Assembly: GCF_901875635.1 (NCBI RefSeq)
Contig: NZ_CABFMN010000088.1
Coordinates: 1-64,000 of the forward strand
Length of the DNA: 64,000 nucleotides
Direction of reading: 5' to 3'
Source: Xylophilus ampelinus
GTDB lineage: Bacteria; Pseudomonadota; Gammaproteobacteria; Burkholderiales; Burkholderiaceae_C
The notes under the pieces are model-generated. The model saw only the letters and a list, made by a program, of their open reading frames with translations, was not told the DNA's origin and did no database searches. A program made the position numbers and the translations under genes. Shown here one piece after another: positions 49,959 through 60,200 of the stretch; position 1 is the stretch's first letter, and each line of letters starts with the position of its first letter.

Positions 49959-51164
49959 ATGAATGCACTGCGTCCCGCCTTCACCGTCGCCGCGCTCGCT
50001 GCGCTGCTGGCGCCTGCCGTCCACGCCCAGGGCGTGATCAAGATCGGCGAAGTCAACAGCTACAAGGCGCAGCCCGCCTTCCTCGAGCCCTACAAGAAGG
50101 GCATGGAACTGGCGGTGGACGAGATCAACGCCGCTGGTGGTGTGAACGGCAGGAAGATCGAGCTCATCACGCGCGACGACAACGCCAACCCCGGCGATGC
50201 GGTGCGCATGGCCGAGGAACTGGTCTCGCGCGAGAAGGTCGACATCCTCGCCGGCGCCTTCCTCTCGAACACCGGCCTGGCGCTGGCCGACTTCGCCAAG
50301 CAGAAGAAGTTCTTCTACCTGGCCGGCGAGCCGCTCACCGACAAGATGACTTGGCAGGGCGGCAACCAGTACACCTTCCGCCTGCGTCCCGGCACCTACA
50401 TGCAGGCCGCCATGCTCGTGCCCGACGCAGCCAAGCTCAAGAAGAAGCGCTGGGCCATCGTCTACCCCAACTACGAGTACGGCCAGTCGGCGGTGGCTGC
50501 CTTCAAGCAGCTGCTCAAGGCGGCGCAGCCCGACGTCGAATTCGTCACCGAGCAGGCCACGCCGCTGGGCAAGGTCGATGCCGGCAGCGTGGCGCAGGCG
50601 CTGGCCGATGCCAAGCCCGACGCGATCTTCAACGTGCTCTTCGGCGCCGACCTCTCCAAGTTCGTGCGCGAAGGCAACACGCGTGGCCTCTTCAAGGACC
50701 GTGAAGTGGTGAGCGTGCTCACCGGCGAGCCCGAGTACCTCGACCCGCTCAAGGACGAGGCGCCCAACGGCTGGCTGGTGACGGGCTACCCGTGGTACGG
50801 CATCACCACGCCCGAGCACAAGAAGTTCGAGCAGGCCTACCAGGCCAAGTTCAAGGACTACCCGCGCCTGGGCTCGGTGGTGGGCTACAGCATGATCAAG
50901 TCGGCCGCTGCCGGCGTGGCCAAGGCCAACAGCACCGATTCAGACAAGCTCGTCGCGGCCTTCAAGGGCCTGCAGGTCGACACCCCCTTCGGCAAGATCA
51001 GCTACCGCCCCGAAGACCACCAGTCGACCATGGGCGCCTTCGTCGGTCGCACCAAGAACGAGGGCGGCAAGGGCGTGATGGTGAACTACACCTACTTCGA
51101 CGGCGCCGACGCGCGCTTCCAGCCCCCAGCGGCCGACGTCAAGAAGTCCCGCGCCGCGGATTGA
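49959..51164 (+). CDS. Liv-type ABC importer, binding protein 1
   Basis: This 401-residue periplasmic type 1 binding protein has a signal peptide cleaved near VHAQG. The LivK-like fold follows (IKIGEVNSYKAQPAFLEPYKKGMELAVDEINAAGG; LAGAFLSNTGLALADFA; WAIVYPNYEYGQSAVAAFK). Relatives bind branched-chain amino acids, amides and aromatic acids. In this island nicotinate or nicotinamide is the likely ligand (inference). AAAGGAG lies 7 bp before the ATG. It starts the importer gene set. Confidence 0.9.
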   Translation: MNALRPAFTVAALAALLAPAVHAQGVIKIGEVNSYKAQPAFLEPYKKGMELAVDEINAAGGVNGRKIELITRDDNANPGDAVRMAEELVSREKVDILAGAFLSNTGLALADFAKQKKFFYLAGEPLTDKMTWQGGNQYTFRLRPGTYMQAAMLVPDAAKLKKKRWAIVYPNYEYGQSAVAAFKQLLKAAQPDVEFVTEQATPLGKVDAGSVAQALADAKPDAIFNVLFGADLSKFVREGNTRGLFKDREVVSVLTGEPEYLDPLKDEAPNGWLVTGYPWYGITTPEHKKFEQAYQAKFKDYPRLGSVVGYSMIKSAAAGVAKANSTDSDKLVAAFKGLQVDTPFGKISYRPEDHQSTMGAFVGRTKNEGGKGVMVNYTYFDGADARFQPPAADVKKSRAAD

Positions 51165-51199
51165 GCCGCCGCGACGTCCCACGGTAGAAGAAGAGAGCC

Positions 51200-53167
51200 A
51201 TGAGTTTTTCCGGCCTGATCGTCCAGCTCCTCAACGGGCTGGCGTCCGCGTCCTCGCTGTTCCTGGTGGCGGCGGGGCTGTCGCTGATCTTCGGCGTCAC
51301 GCGTATCGTCAATTTCGCCCATGGCTCCTTCTTCATGGTGGGTATCTACCTGGCCTACACCCTGGCCGACAAGCTCGGCGGCGCGCTGGGCAGCGGCGGC
51401 TTCTGGCTGGCGCTTCCGCTGGCGGCGATCGCGGTCGGCGTGCTCGGTGCGCTGATCGAGGTGGTGCTGCTGCGGCGCATCTACAAGGCGCCCGAACTGT
51501 TCCAGTTGCTGGCCACCTTTGCGCTGGTGCTGGTCATCAAGGACGCGGTGCTCTGGCTCTGGGGCCCCGACGAGCTGCTGGGCCCGCGTGCGCCGGGGCT
51601 CAAGGGCTCGGTCGAGATCCTGGGGCGCCAGTTCCCGTCCTACGACCTGTTCCTGATCGTCGTCGGGCCCGTGGTGCTGGGCCTGGTATGGCTGCTGCTC
51701 ACGCGCACGCGCTTCGGCACGCTGGTGCGCGCCGCCACGCAGGACCGCGAGATGGTCAGCGCCCTGGGCGTGAACCAGGCCTGGCTCTTCACGGCCGTGT
51801 TCGCCCTGGGCGCGATGCTGGCGGGCCTGGGCGGTGCACTGCAGCTGCCGCGCGAGCCCGCCACGCTCGAAATGGACCTGAACACCATCGGTGCCGCCTT
51901 CGTGGTGGTGGTGGTGGGCGGCATGGGCTCGCTGCCCGGCGCCTATGTGGCGGCACTGCTCATTGCCGAGATCAAGGCCATCTGCATCTGGCTCGGCGTG
52001 GTCGACGTGTTCGGCCTGTCCATCTCCTTCTCCAAGCTCACGCTGGTGGTCGACTTCCTGGTCATGGCGGTGGTGCTCGTGTGGCGCCCCTGGGGCCTGA
52101 TGGGGCGTGCGCAGGCGCCGAGCCGCTATGTCGGCATGCAGGAAGAGCCGCTGCGCCGCGCCAGCCGCACCTATGTGCTGGCGGCCGCCGCTTTCGCGGC
52201 ACTGCTCGCGGTGACGCCCTTCCTCACGGCCGGTTCGCCCTACACCACGGTGCTGATGATCGACCTGCTGGTGGCTGCGCTCTTCGCCGCCAGCCTGCAC
52301 TTCATCATGGGCCCGGCGGGCATGCACTCTTTCGGCCATGCGGCCTATTTCGGCCTCGGGGCCTACGGCGCGGCGCTGCTGGTGCGCGCGCTGGGCCTGC
52401 CGATGGAACTCGCGCTGGTCGTCGCGCCGCTGGTCGCGGCCATCGGCGCCTTCGTCTACGGCTGGTTCGCGGTGCGGCTCTCGGGCGTGTACCTGGCCAT
52501 GCTCACGCTCGCCTTTGCGCAGATCACCTGGGCCGTCACCTACCAGTGGGACAGCTTCACCGGCGGCAGCAACGGCCTGACGGGCGTGTGGCCCTCGGCC
52601 TGGCTGTCCGACAAGCGCAACTACTACTGGCTCACGCTGGTGCTGGTGGGCGCCGGGGTGTGGTGGCTGCGGCGCGTGCTGTTCTCGCCCTTCGGCTACG
52701 CCATGCGGGCGGGCCGCGACTCGGTGCTGCGCGCCGACGCCATCGGCATCGACGTCAAGCGCATGCAGTGGGCCGCCTTCGTGGTGGCCGGCCTGGTGGC
52801 CGGGCTGGCAGGCGCTCTCTTCGCGTTCTCCAAGGGCAGCATCTCGCCCGAATCGCTCTCGGTCGGCAAGTCGGTCGACGGGCTGGTGATGGTGCTGCTG
52901 GGCGGCATCCAGACCCTGGCCGGGCCGGTGGTGGGCGCCGTCACCTTCACCTGGCTGCACGACGCGGTGGCGCGCAACACCGACTACTGGCGCGCCACGC
53001 TGGGCGCGATCATCCTGATCCTGGTGCTGCTGTTCCCGCAGGGCATCGCCGGCTCGCTCAAGCTGCTGGCCGACCGTTGGCGCGGGCGCGCCGACGATGC
53101 GGCCGCCGATGCCGCGGGCCAACAGCCCTTGAGGGCCAACGCCGCCACCGGGGAGGCCGCACGATGA
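51200..53167 (+). CDS. Liv-type ABC importer, fused LivH-LivM permease
   Basis: This 655-residue protein joins two permeases. Residues about 1-300 are LivH-like (LIFGVTRIVNFAHGSFFMVG; VVVVGGMGSLPGAYVAALLI). Residues about 330-640 are LivM-like (IMGPAGMHSFGHAAYFGLGAYG; RAGRDSVLRADAIGIDVKRMQW; GGIQTLAGPVVGAV). Most systems have two separate genes. Its stop overlaps the livG-like start by ATGA-type coupling. Confidence 0.93.
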   Translation: MSFSGLIVQLLNGLASASSLFLVAAGLSLIFGVTRIVNFAHGSFFMVGIYLAYTLADKLGGALGSGGFWLALPLAAIAVGVLGALIEVVLLRRIYKAPELFQLLATFALVLVIKDAVLWLWGPDELLGPRAPGLKGSVEILGRQFPSYDLFLIVVGPVVLGLVWLLLTRTRFGTLVRAATQDREMVSALGVNQAWLFTAVFALGAMLAGLGGALQLPREPATLEMDLNTIGAAFVVVVVGGMGSLPGAYVAALLIAEIKAICIWLGVVDVFGLSISFSKLTLVVDFLVMAVVLVWRPWGLMGRAQAPSRYVGMQEEPLRRASRTYVLAAAAFAALLAVTPFLTAGSPYTTVLMIDLLVAALFAASLHFIMGPAGMHSFGHAAYFGLGAYGAALLVRALGLPMELALVVAPLVAAIGAFVYGWFAVRLSGVYLAMLTLAFAQITWAVTYQWDSFTGGSNGLTGVWPSAWLSDKRNYYWLTLVLVGAGVWWLRRVLFSPFGYAMRAGRDSVLRADAIGIDVKRMQWAAFVVAGLVAGLAGALFAFSKGSISPESLSVGKSVDGLVMVLLGGIQTLAGPVVGAVTFTWLHDAVARNTDYWRATLGAIILILVLLFPQGIAGSLKLLADRWRGRADDAAADAAGQQPLRANAATGEAAR

Positions 53168-53955
53168 GCGTCGCCACACCGCTGCTGCAGGTCGGCAACC
53201 TCGGCAAGTCCTTCGGCGGCGTGAAGGCCGTCGACGGCATCACCTTCGACCTGGCCGCCGGCGAGCTGCTGGCTCTGATCGGCCCGAACGGCGCCGGCAA
53301 GTCGACCACCTTCAACATGGTCAACGGCCAGCTCAAGGCCGACCAGGGCTCGATCCGGCTCGATGGCACGGAGCTCGTGGGCAAGCGCCCGCGCGACATC
53401 TGGCGCCTGGGCGTGGGCCGCACCTTCCAGATCGCCGAGACCTTCTCGTCGCTCACCGTCGTCGAGAACGTGCAGATGGCGCTGATCTCGCACGACCGCA
53501 AGCTGTTCTCGATGTGGAAGCCCGCCGCGGAGCACAAGCGCGACGAGGCGCTGGCCCTGCTCGATCAGGTCGGCATGAAGTCGCAGGCCGACCGGCCCTG
53601 CAGCGTGCTGGCGTACGGCGACGTCAAGCGTGTCGAGCTCGCGATCGCCATGGCCAACTCGCCCAAGCTGCTGCTGATGGACGAGCCCACCGCCGGCATG
53701 GCGCCCAAGGAGCGCAACTCTCTGATGGCCCTGACCAAGCAACTCGTCATCGACCGTGGAATGGCCGTGCTCTTCACCGAGCACAGCATGGACGTCGTGT
53801 TCGCATACGCCGACCGCATGATCGTGCTGGCCCGCGGCCGCCTCATCGCGCAGGGCAAGCCGCTGGAGATCCGCGACCACCCGAAGGTGCAGGAGGTCTA
53901 CTTCGGCACCGGCAAGACCTTCGAGAAGAAGATGACCAGCGCGGAGGCCGTATGA
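53164..53955 (+). CDS. Liv-type ABC importer, LivG-like ATPase
   Basis: This 263-residue ATPase has Walker A GPNGAGKST, Walker B LLLMDEPTAGM and a switch His in FTEHSMDVVF. The signature region reads VLAYGDVKRVELAIA, where LSYGxQRR-type is usual, so the signature motif is degenerate (AYGDVKR). It couples ATP hydrolysis to the importer. The start overlaps the permease stop. Confidence 0.92.
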   Translation: MSVATPLLQVGNLGKSFGGVKAVDGITFDLAAGELLALIGPNGAGKSTTFNMVNGQLKADQGSIRLDGTELVGKRPRDIWRLGVGRTFQIAETFSSLTVVENVQMALISHDRKLFSMWKPAAEHKRDEALALLDQVGMKSQADRPCSVLAYGDVKRVELAIAMANSPKLLLMDEPTAGMAPKERNSLMALTKQLVIDRGMAVLFTEHSMDVVFAYADRMIVLARGRLIAQGKPLEIRDHPKVQEVYFGTGKTFEKKMTSAEAV

Positions 53956-53960
53956 AGACG

Positions 53961-54089
53961 GGTACCGAACGCGAAGGACGCGAAGATCACGCGAAAGGCG
54001 CGAAGAAGTCCAGAACTGGAAATGTCGGCTGTTCCTTTGGCGACCTTCGCGGAATTTTCGCGGCCTTCGCGTACGGAAGTCCGGATTTC
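53961..54089. repeat. Family B hairpin repeat copy 3
   Basis: Left-arm words (GAACGCGAAGGACGCGAAGA) and right-arm words (CGACCTTCGCGGAA; CGGCCTTCGCGTACGG) are inverted complements. The terminal GTACGGAAGTCCG matches the end of copy 2. It fills the space between the two importer ATPase genes and could affect relative translation. Confidence 0.88.
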
Positions 54090-54100
54090 AAGGCGACTGC

Positions 54101-54829
54101 ATGAACAACGTCCTCCTCGAAGCCAAATCCCTGTGTGCCTGGTACGGCGCCGCGCAGATCCTCTACGACGTCGACCTGGAAGTGCGGCGCGGCGAGGTGG
54201 TCGCGCTCATGGGGCGCAACGGCGCCGGCAAGTCCACCACGCTCAAGGCGCTGATGGGCATGCTGGCCAAGCGGCGCGGCGCGATCCGCTTCCTGGGCCA
54301 CGACATCTCGAAGACCGAGCCGCACCACGCGGCGCGCCTGGGCCTGGGCTTCGTGCCCGAGGACCGGCGTGTGTTCACCGACCTCACGGTGATGGAGAAC
54401 CTCGAGGTGGGCCGCCAGGCCGGCCGCCAGTGGAGCGACGGCGGCGCCGCGCCGCTGTGGACGCCCGAGAAGCTGTTCAAGCTCTTCCCCAACCTCGGCG
54501 AGATGCCGCATCGCCCGGGCGGTCGCATGAGCGGCGGCGAGCAGCAGATGCTCACCGTGGCCCGCACGCTGATGGGCAATCCCTACCTGGTGCTGCTCGA
54601 CGAGCCGTCCGAGGGCGTGGCGCCCGTCATCGTCGAGCAGATGGCCAACATGATCCTGGAACTGAAGGCGCACGGCGTGTCGATCCTCCTGTCGGAGCAG
54701 AACATGCACTTCGCCGAACTGGTGTCCGACCGCGCCTACGTGCTCGAGAAGGGCCAGATCCGATATGCCGCCAGCATGGCCGAGCTGGCAGCCAACGAGG
54801 ACGTGCGACGCGCCTACCTGAGCGTGTGA
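54101..54829 (+). CDS. Liv-type ABC importer, LivF-like ATPase
   Basis: This 242-residue ATPase has Walker A GRNGAGKST, signature MSGGEQQM, Walker B VLLDEPSEGVAP and the switch residue region LLSEQNMHFAELV. It is the partner of the LivG-like subunit, from which it is separated by a family B repeat. The nicotinamidase gene follows after 58 bp. Confidence 0.93.
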   Translation: MNNVLLEAKSLCAWYGAAQILYDVDLEVRRGEVVALMGRNGAGKSTTLKALMGMLAKRRGAIRFLGHDISKTEPHHAARLGLGFVPEDRRVFTDLTVMENLEVGRQAGRQWSDGGAAPLWTPEKLFKLFPNLGEMPHRPGGRMSGGEQQMLTVARTLMGNPYLVLLDEPSEGVAPVIVEQMANMILELKAHGVSILLSEQNMHFAELVSDRAYVLEKGQIRYAASMAELAANEDVRRAYLSV

Positions 54830-54887
54830 GCACCCCTTGTCGTCCCGCGGCCTCCACAGATCCATTCCAACCCCGGAGGGCTTTTCC

Positions 54888-55610
54888 ATGCAAATCCCGC
54901 AACGCCGTCAGTTCCTTCAGGCCGCCGCCGCATTCGGCGCGGCCGGCCTCGCGCCCACCCTGTGGGCGGCCGGCAAGATCAAGCCCGGCCCCAAGGCCGC
55001 GCTCATCGTGGTCGATGTCCAGAACTGCTTCGTCGACGGCGGCACGCTGCCGGTCAAGGGCGGTGCAGAGGTGGTGCCCCTCATCAACAAGCTGGCCGAG
55101 AGCTTCGACAACGTGGTCGTCACGCAGGACTGGCACACGCCCGGCCACGCCTCCTTCGCCAGCGCACACGCGGGCCAGAAGCCTTTTTCCAGCATCAAGC
55201 TCGATTACGGCAACCAGGTGCTGTGGCCCGACCACTGCGTGCAGGGCACCGACGACGCGGCCCTGCACAAGGACCTGAAGCTGCCCACGGCGCAGCTCAT
55301 CATCCGCAAGGGCTTCAACAAGGGCGTGGACAGCTATTCCGCCTTCGAGGAGGCCGACCGCAAGACCGTCACCGGCCTGGCCGGCTACCTGAAGGCGCGC
55401 GGCATCAAGACCGTGTACGTCACCGGCCTGGCCACCGACTTCTGCGTCGCCTGGACCGCGCTCGATGCGCGCAAGGCCGGCTTCGACGCCTACGTGATCG
55501 AGGACGCCACGCGCGCCATCGACCTCAACGGCTCGCTGGCCAAGGCCTGGAAGGACATGCAGGCCAAGGGCGTGAAGCGCATCCAGTCCAGTGACATCGC
55601 CGCCGCCTGA
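54888..55610 (+). CDS. pncA: Tat-exported nicotinamidase (PncA family)
   Basis: Nicotinamidase hydrolyses nicotinamide to nicotinate and ammonia. The 240-residue isochorismatase-fold protein has the catalytic triad Asp43 (VVDVQNCF), Lys141 (IIRKGFNKG) and Cys186 (GLATDFCVAWT). It has metal ligands in QDWHTPGH and WPDHC. Unusually for a nicotinamidase it begins with a twin-arginine-like signal (RRQFLQAAAAFGAAGL), so it should act in the periplasm. GGAGGG precedes the start. It sits between the importer genes and the second binding-protein gene and would make nicotinate outside the inner membrane. Confidence 0.85.
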   Translation: MQIPQRRQFLQAAAAFGAAGLAPTLWAAGKIKPGPKAALIVVDVQNCFVDGGTLPVKGGAEVVPLINKLAESFDNVVVTQDWHTPGHASFASAHAGQKPFSSIKLDYGNQVLWPDHCVQGTDDAALHKDLKLPTAQLIIRKGFNKGVDSYSAFEEADRKTVTGLAGYLKARGIKTVYVTGLATDFCVAWTALDARKAGFDAYVIEDATRAIDLNGSLAKAWKDMQAKGVKRIQSSDIAAA

Positions 55611-55626
55611 CAGAAGCCACCATTCC

Positions 55627-56787
55627 ATGACCCATCTCTCCAGGCGGCGCACGCTCGGCGCGGGCGCTGCCGCGCTCGCCTTCGGCCCGGCGCTGCTGCG
55701 TGCCGCCCGTGCCGAAAACGGCGTCGCCGAGGGTGTCATCCGGCTCGGGCAATCGGCCGTGTTCAGCGGCCCCGCGCAGGACTTCGGCATCGATTACCGC
55801 GCCGGCATCCAGCTGTACTTCGACCGGCTCAACAAGGCGGGCGGCGTCCACGGCCGACGCGTCGAACTCGTGTCGTACGACGACGTCTACGAACCTGCGA
55901 AAACGGCGGCCAACACCACGCGCCTGATCGAGCAGGACAAGGCCTTCGCGCTCACCGGCTATGTGGCCACCGGCAACCTGGTGGCGGCGATGCCCCTGTG
56001 CGAGAAGGCCGGCGTGCCCATGTTCGCGCCGCTGGTGGGCACCACGTCCTTCCGCACCAGCGTCAACCGGCTGCTGTTCCATGTGCGGGCGGGCTACGAC
56101 CTGGAACTGCGCAAGATCATCAGCCACCTCTCGACCATCGGTATCCAGTCCATCGCCGTGGTGTTCCAGGACAGCGCCTTCGGCAAGTCCAACCTCGCGA
56201 CCTGCGAGCAGCTCGCAGCCGACTTCAAGGTCAACGTGGTGCAGAAGCTGCCCATGGCCATCGCCGCGACCGATGCCAAGGAGGTGGTGGCGGGACTCAA
56301 GGCCGCATCGCCGGGCGCGGTGGTGATGGTCATGGCCGGCCGCATGGTCGACGTCTTCATCCGCGACTACCGTGCGAGCGGGTCCGGCGCCCAGCTCTAC
56401 ACGCTGTCGGTGGGCATCACCGACGCCAGGGGCTCGGCCCAACGGCTCGAAGGCAAGCTCGCCGGCCTGGTCACGGCCAGCATCGTGCCGCCGCCGCAGG
56501 CGCTGCGCGTGCCCATCGTGGCCGACTACCAGCGCGACCGCGCGGCCTTCGGCCAGAAGATCGACAGCTACACGGCACTCGAAGGCTACATCGTCGGCCG
56601 TGTCATGGCCGAGGGCCTGCGGCGCGGCGGGTCCGCGCTCACCCGCGACAGCTTCATCGCCGGGCTGGAGAGCATCGGACGCACCAGCTTCGGCGAGTTC
56701 CCGGTCGAATACAGCGCGCGCAACCACAACGGCTCGACCTTCGTCGACCTGGAGATGTACACCGGCGATGGGCAGTTGCGACGCTAG
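55627..56787 (+). CDS. Liv-type ABC importer, binding protein 2
   Basis: This 386-residue type 1 periplasmic binding protein has a twin-arginine-type leader (RRRTLGAGAAALAFGPALL). The LivK fold follows (GVIRLGQSAVFSGPAQDFG; YFDRLNKAGGVHGRRVELVSYDD; FALTGYVATGNLVAAMPLC). It is the second receptor encoded next to a single permease set and its 3' end overlaps nicA by 20 bp. It could widen the substrate range, for example nicotinate versus nicotinamide. That is inference. Confidence 0.88.
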   Translation: MTHLSRRRTLGAGAAALAFGPALLRAARAENGVAEGVIRLGQSAVFSGPAQDFGIDYRAGIQLYFDRLNKAGGVHGRRVELVSYDDVYEPAKTAANTTRLIEQDKAFALTGYVATGNLVAAMPLCEKAGVPMFAPLVGTTSFRTSVNRLLFHVRAGYDLELRKIISHLSTIGIQSIAVVFQDSAFGKSNLATCEQLAADFKVNVVQKLPMAIAATDAKEVVAGLKAASPGAVVMVMAGRMVDVFIRDYRASGSGAQLYTLSVGITDARGSAQRLEGKLAGLVTASIVPPPQALRVPIVADYQRDRAAFGQKIDSYTALEGYIVGRVMAEGLRRGGSALTRDSFIAGLESIGRTSFGEFPVEYSARNHNGSTFVDLEMYTGDGQLRR

Positions 56788-57295
56788 CCAGGTGCAGGCG
56801 CCGTTCACGCCCGCCGCCGAGGTCGAGCCGCTGCTGGCGCTCGAGGTCAACGGCTGCGCGGTGTCGGTGCCCGCCTCTCGCCAAGCCACGCTGCTGCATG
56901 TGCTGCGCAACGGGCTGGGTCTCAACGGCCCCAAGTACGGTTGCGGCCTTGGCCAATGTGGCGCCTGCACGGTGCATGTGGACGGCGTGGCCGCGAGGGC
57001 CTGCGTGATTCCGGCGCACGGCGTGGCGGGTCGCCAGGTGACGACGCTCGAGGGGCTCGGCACGCGCCATGATTTCCACCCCGTGCAGCAGGCCTTCGAG
57101 CAGGCCCAGGCCGCGCAGTGCGGCTACTGCCTCAACGGCATGGTGATGCAGGCCGCGGCGCTGCTTGCGCGTGAGCCGCACCCCACGCCCGCACGCATCC
57201 GCGCCGAGCTGTCGGGCAACCTGTGCCGCTGCGGCACGCACATCGAGATCCTGCGCGCCGTGGAACACGCCGCCGCGCGCCTCGCGTCGGCATGA
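56768..57295 (+). CDS. nicA: Nicotinate dehydrogenase, 2Fe-2S subunit
   Basis: NicA carries electrons from the molybdenum centre of nicotinate dehydrogenase. The 175-residue protein has a plant-type cluster, Cys59-x4-Cys64-x2-Cys67 and Cys79 (CGLGQCGACTVHVDG), and a second cluster with Cys118, Cys121, Cys153 and Cys155 (CGYC, CRCG). This is the two-cluster xanthine-oxidase-family pattern. The start is uncertain: ATG 56768 overlaps the previous gene, and GTG 56792 is the alternative. It overlaps nicB by ATGA. Confidence 0.93.
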   Translation: MGSCDASQVQAPFTPAAEVEPLLALEVNGCAVSVPASRQATLLHVLRNGLGLNGPKYGCGLGQCGACTVHVDGVAARACVIPAHGVAGRQVTTLEGLGTRHDFHPVQQAFEQAQAAQCGYCLNGMVMQAAALLAREPHPTPARIRAELSGNLCRCGTHIEILRAVEHAAARLASA

Positions 57296-60200
57296 CCCTG
57301 CCCATGCGTGCGAGCCAGCCCCGCAGCCGGGCCGACTTCCTGGCGGCCGAGGGCATGCTCGTGGTCGTGCGGCCCACGCCACCGGCACCGCCCCCTGCCA
57401 AGGGCCAGCCAGCCGCGGTGCCGGGCAACCCGCTCGAGGGCGACGAGGTCCTGCTGGCCGTGTGGGACGACGGCAGCATCACGGCCTTGAACGGCCACGT
57501 CGACCTGGGCACCGGCATCGCCACCGCACTGGCGCAGATCGTGGCCGAGGAGCTCGACGCCCCGTTGGATGCTGTCTGCATGGTGCTGGGCGACACGGCA
57601 CGGGCGCCCAACCAGGGCGCGACCATTGCCAGCGCGTCGATCCAGATCCATGCGCAGCCGCTGCGCGTCGCGGCGGCGCAGGCGCGCGCCTGGCTGCTTG
57701 CGCGCGCGGCCGAGCGGCTGGGCGTCGCGGCGGCCGAGTTGCGCGTCGTCGATGGCACGGTTCACCACGGCGACGCAGCACGGCTGTCGCTGGCCGCGCT
57801 GGTGGCCGGCCAGAGCACCGTGCTCACGCTCGACACCGCCGCGCAGCTCAAGCGCCCCGAGGACTACCGACTCGTCGGCACGCCGCAGCCCCGCATCGAC
57901 ATTCCCGCCAAGCTGGCGGGCGAACTGGTGTTCGTGCACGACATGCGCCTGCCCGGCATGCTGCACGGGCGCGTGGTGCGGCCGCCCTACGCGGGCGCCG
58001 ACCATGGCGACTTCGTCGGCAACACGCTCGAGTCGGTCGACGAATCGTCCATCGCGCACATCCCCGGCATCCGCGCGGTGGTGGTGATCCGCGACTTCGT
58101 CGGCATCGTCGCCGAGCGCGAGGAGCACGCCGAACAGGCCATGCGCGAACTGCGCGTGCGCTGGAAGTCCTGGCCCGGCATGCCCGACCTCGACCACCCC
58201 GACAAGGTGGCTCAGGCGATCCGCGACAACCCGGCCACGCAGCGCCTGCTGGTGGACGAGGGCGACGTCGATGCCGCCCTGGCCGGTGCGGGCGACGCGA
58301 TGCGCCGCACCTACCTGTGGCCGTACCAGCTGCATGCGTCGATCGGGCCGTCGTGCGCCGTCGCGCAATGGACGCCCGACGAGCGCGTGCGCCTGCGTTG
58401 CTGGGCGGGCTCGCAGAACCCGCATGTGCTGCGTGCGGACCTCGCGAAGCTCATGGGCGTGCAGGACATCGAAGTCGACGTCGTGCGCATGGAGGCCGCC
58501 GGCTGCTATGGCCGCAACGGCGCCGACGACGTGGCGGCCGACGCGGCGCTGCTGGCCCGTGCCGTCGGCGCGCCGGTGCGCGTGCAGCTCACGCGCGAGC
58601 AGGAGCACGCCTGGGAGCCCAAGGGCACGGCGCAGCTCATGACGGTGGCCGGCGCGCTGTCGCCCGAGGGCGGCATCGGCGCCTACGACTTCGAAACCTC
58701 CTACCCCAGCAACGGCGCACCCACGCTGGCGCTGCTGCTCACCGGCACCGTCGACGCGCAGCCGCACGCCTACGAGATGGGCGACCGCACCGCGCGCCCG
58801 CCCTACGCCTACGACCACCTGCGGGTCAAGGTCAACGACATGGCGCCGATCGTGCGCGCCTCGTGGCTGCGCGGCGTGTCGGCGCTGCCCAACGCCTTCG
58901 CGCACGAGTCCTTCATCGACGAGCTGGCCACGGCCGCGGGCGTGGACCCGGTGCAGTTCCGCCTGCGCCACCTCGACGACCCGCGCGCCGTCGAACTCGT
59001 GCAGGCCACGGCGCAGAAGGCCGGATGGCGCATGCGTACCGGGCCGCAGGAGAACAGCGATGGCGGCTTGGGGCCGGGCGGCGACATCCTTTTCGGGCAG
59101 GGGTTCGCGTATGCGCGCTACATCCACAGCAAGTGGCCCGGCTTCGGCGCCGCCTGGGCCGCCTGGGTGGCCGACGTGGAGGTCAATCGCAGGACGGGCG
59201 AGGTGCATGTGCGCCGCGTGGTCGTCGGCCACGATGCGGGCCTGACCATCAACCCGGCGGGTGTCGAGCATCAGGTGCACGGCAACGTGCTGCAGACCAC
59301 CAGCCGCGCCCTGAAGGAGCAGGTGCAGTTCGCACCGGCGCCGCCCGCCGGCACCGATGCCGCCAAGGAGCAGCTGCCCGGCGTGCTGCCGCAGGGCGTG
59401 GTCGCGAATCGCGAATGGGGCAGCTACCCGATCCTCAGCTTCCGCGAGGTGCCGGTGGTCGAGGTGCTGCAGATGCCGCGCCCCGGCGAGCCGCCGCTGG
59501 GCGCCGGCGAGTCGGCCTCGGTGCCCGGCACGGCGGCGATCGCCAACGCGATCTTCGACGCGACCGGCGTGCGCTTCCGCGCGCCGCCCTTCACGCCCGA
59601 GGTGGTGCGGGCTGCGCTCAATCCGCTGCCACCTGCGGGCGAGGCCACGGCGCGCGACGAAGCGCCGCAGGCACTGCCCGTTCCGGCACGCGCGCTGCCG
59701 GCCGAAGCGCCGCTGCCGCGCCGCAAGGGCCTGTGGGCCACGGGCGCCGCGCTGCTCCTCGGTGGCCTCGGCGCCATCGCCGGCCTGCTCGGCTGGCGAT
59801 CCGCCATCGCACCCGTGTCCTTCAGTGCACCCGCCTACAGCGCCGAGACCATCGAGCGCGGCCGGCAACTCGCTGCGCTGGGCGATTGCGTCGTGTGCCA
59901 CACCGCGCCCGGCGGCACACCGAACGCCGGCGGCCGCGCGATGGAAACGCCCTTTGGCACCCTTCACACCACCAACCTCACGCCCGACGCCGAGACGGGC
60001 CTGGGCCGCTGGTCCTTCACGGCCTTTCAGCGCGCGATGCGCGAGGGCATCTCGCGCGACGGCCGGTACCTCTACCCGGCCTTCCCGTACACCGCCTTCG
60101 CCAAGACCAGCGACGACGACCTGCAGGCGCTGTACGCCTACCTGCAGTCGTTGCCCGCGGTGAAGGCGGGGGCGAGAGAGGACGGCTCGCCCGCCATCCT

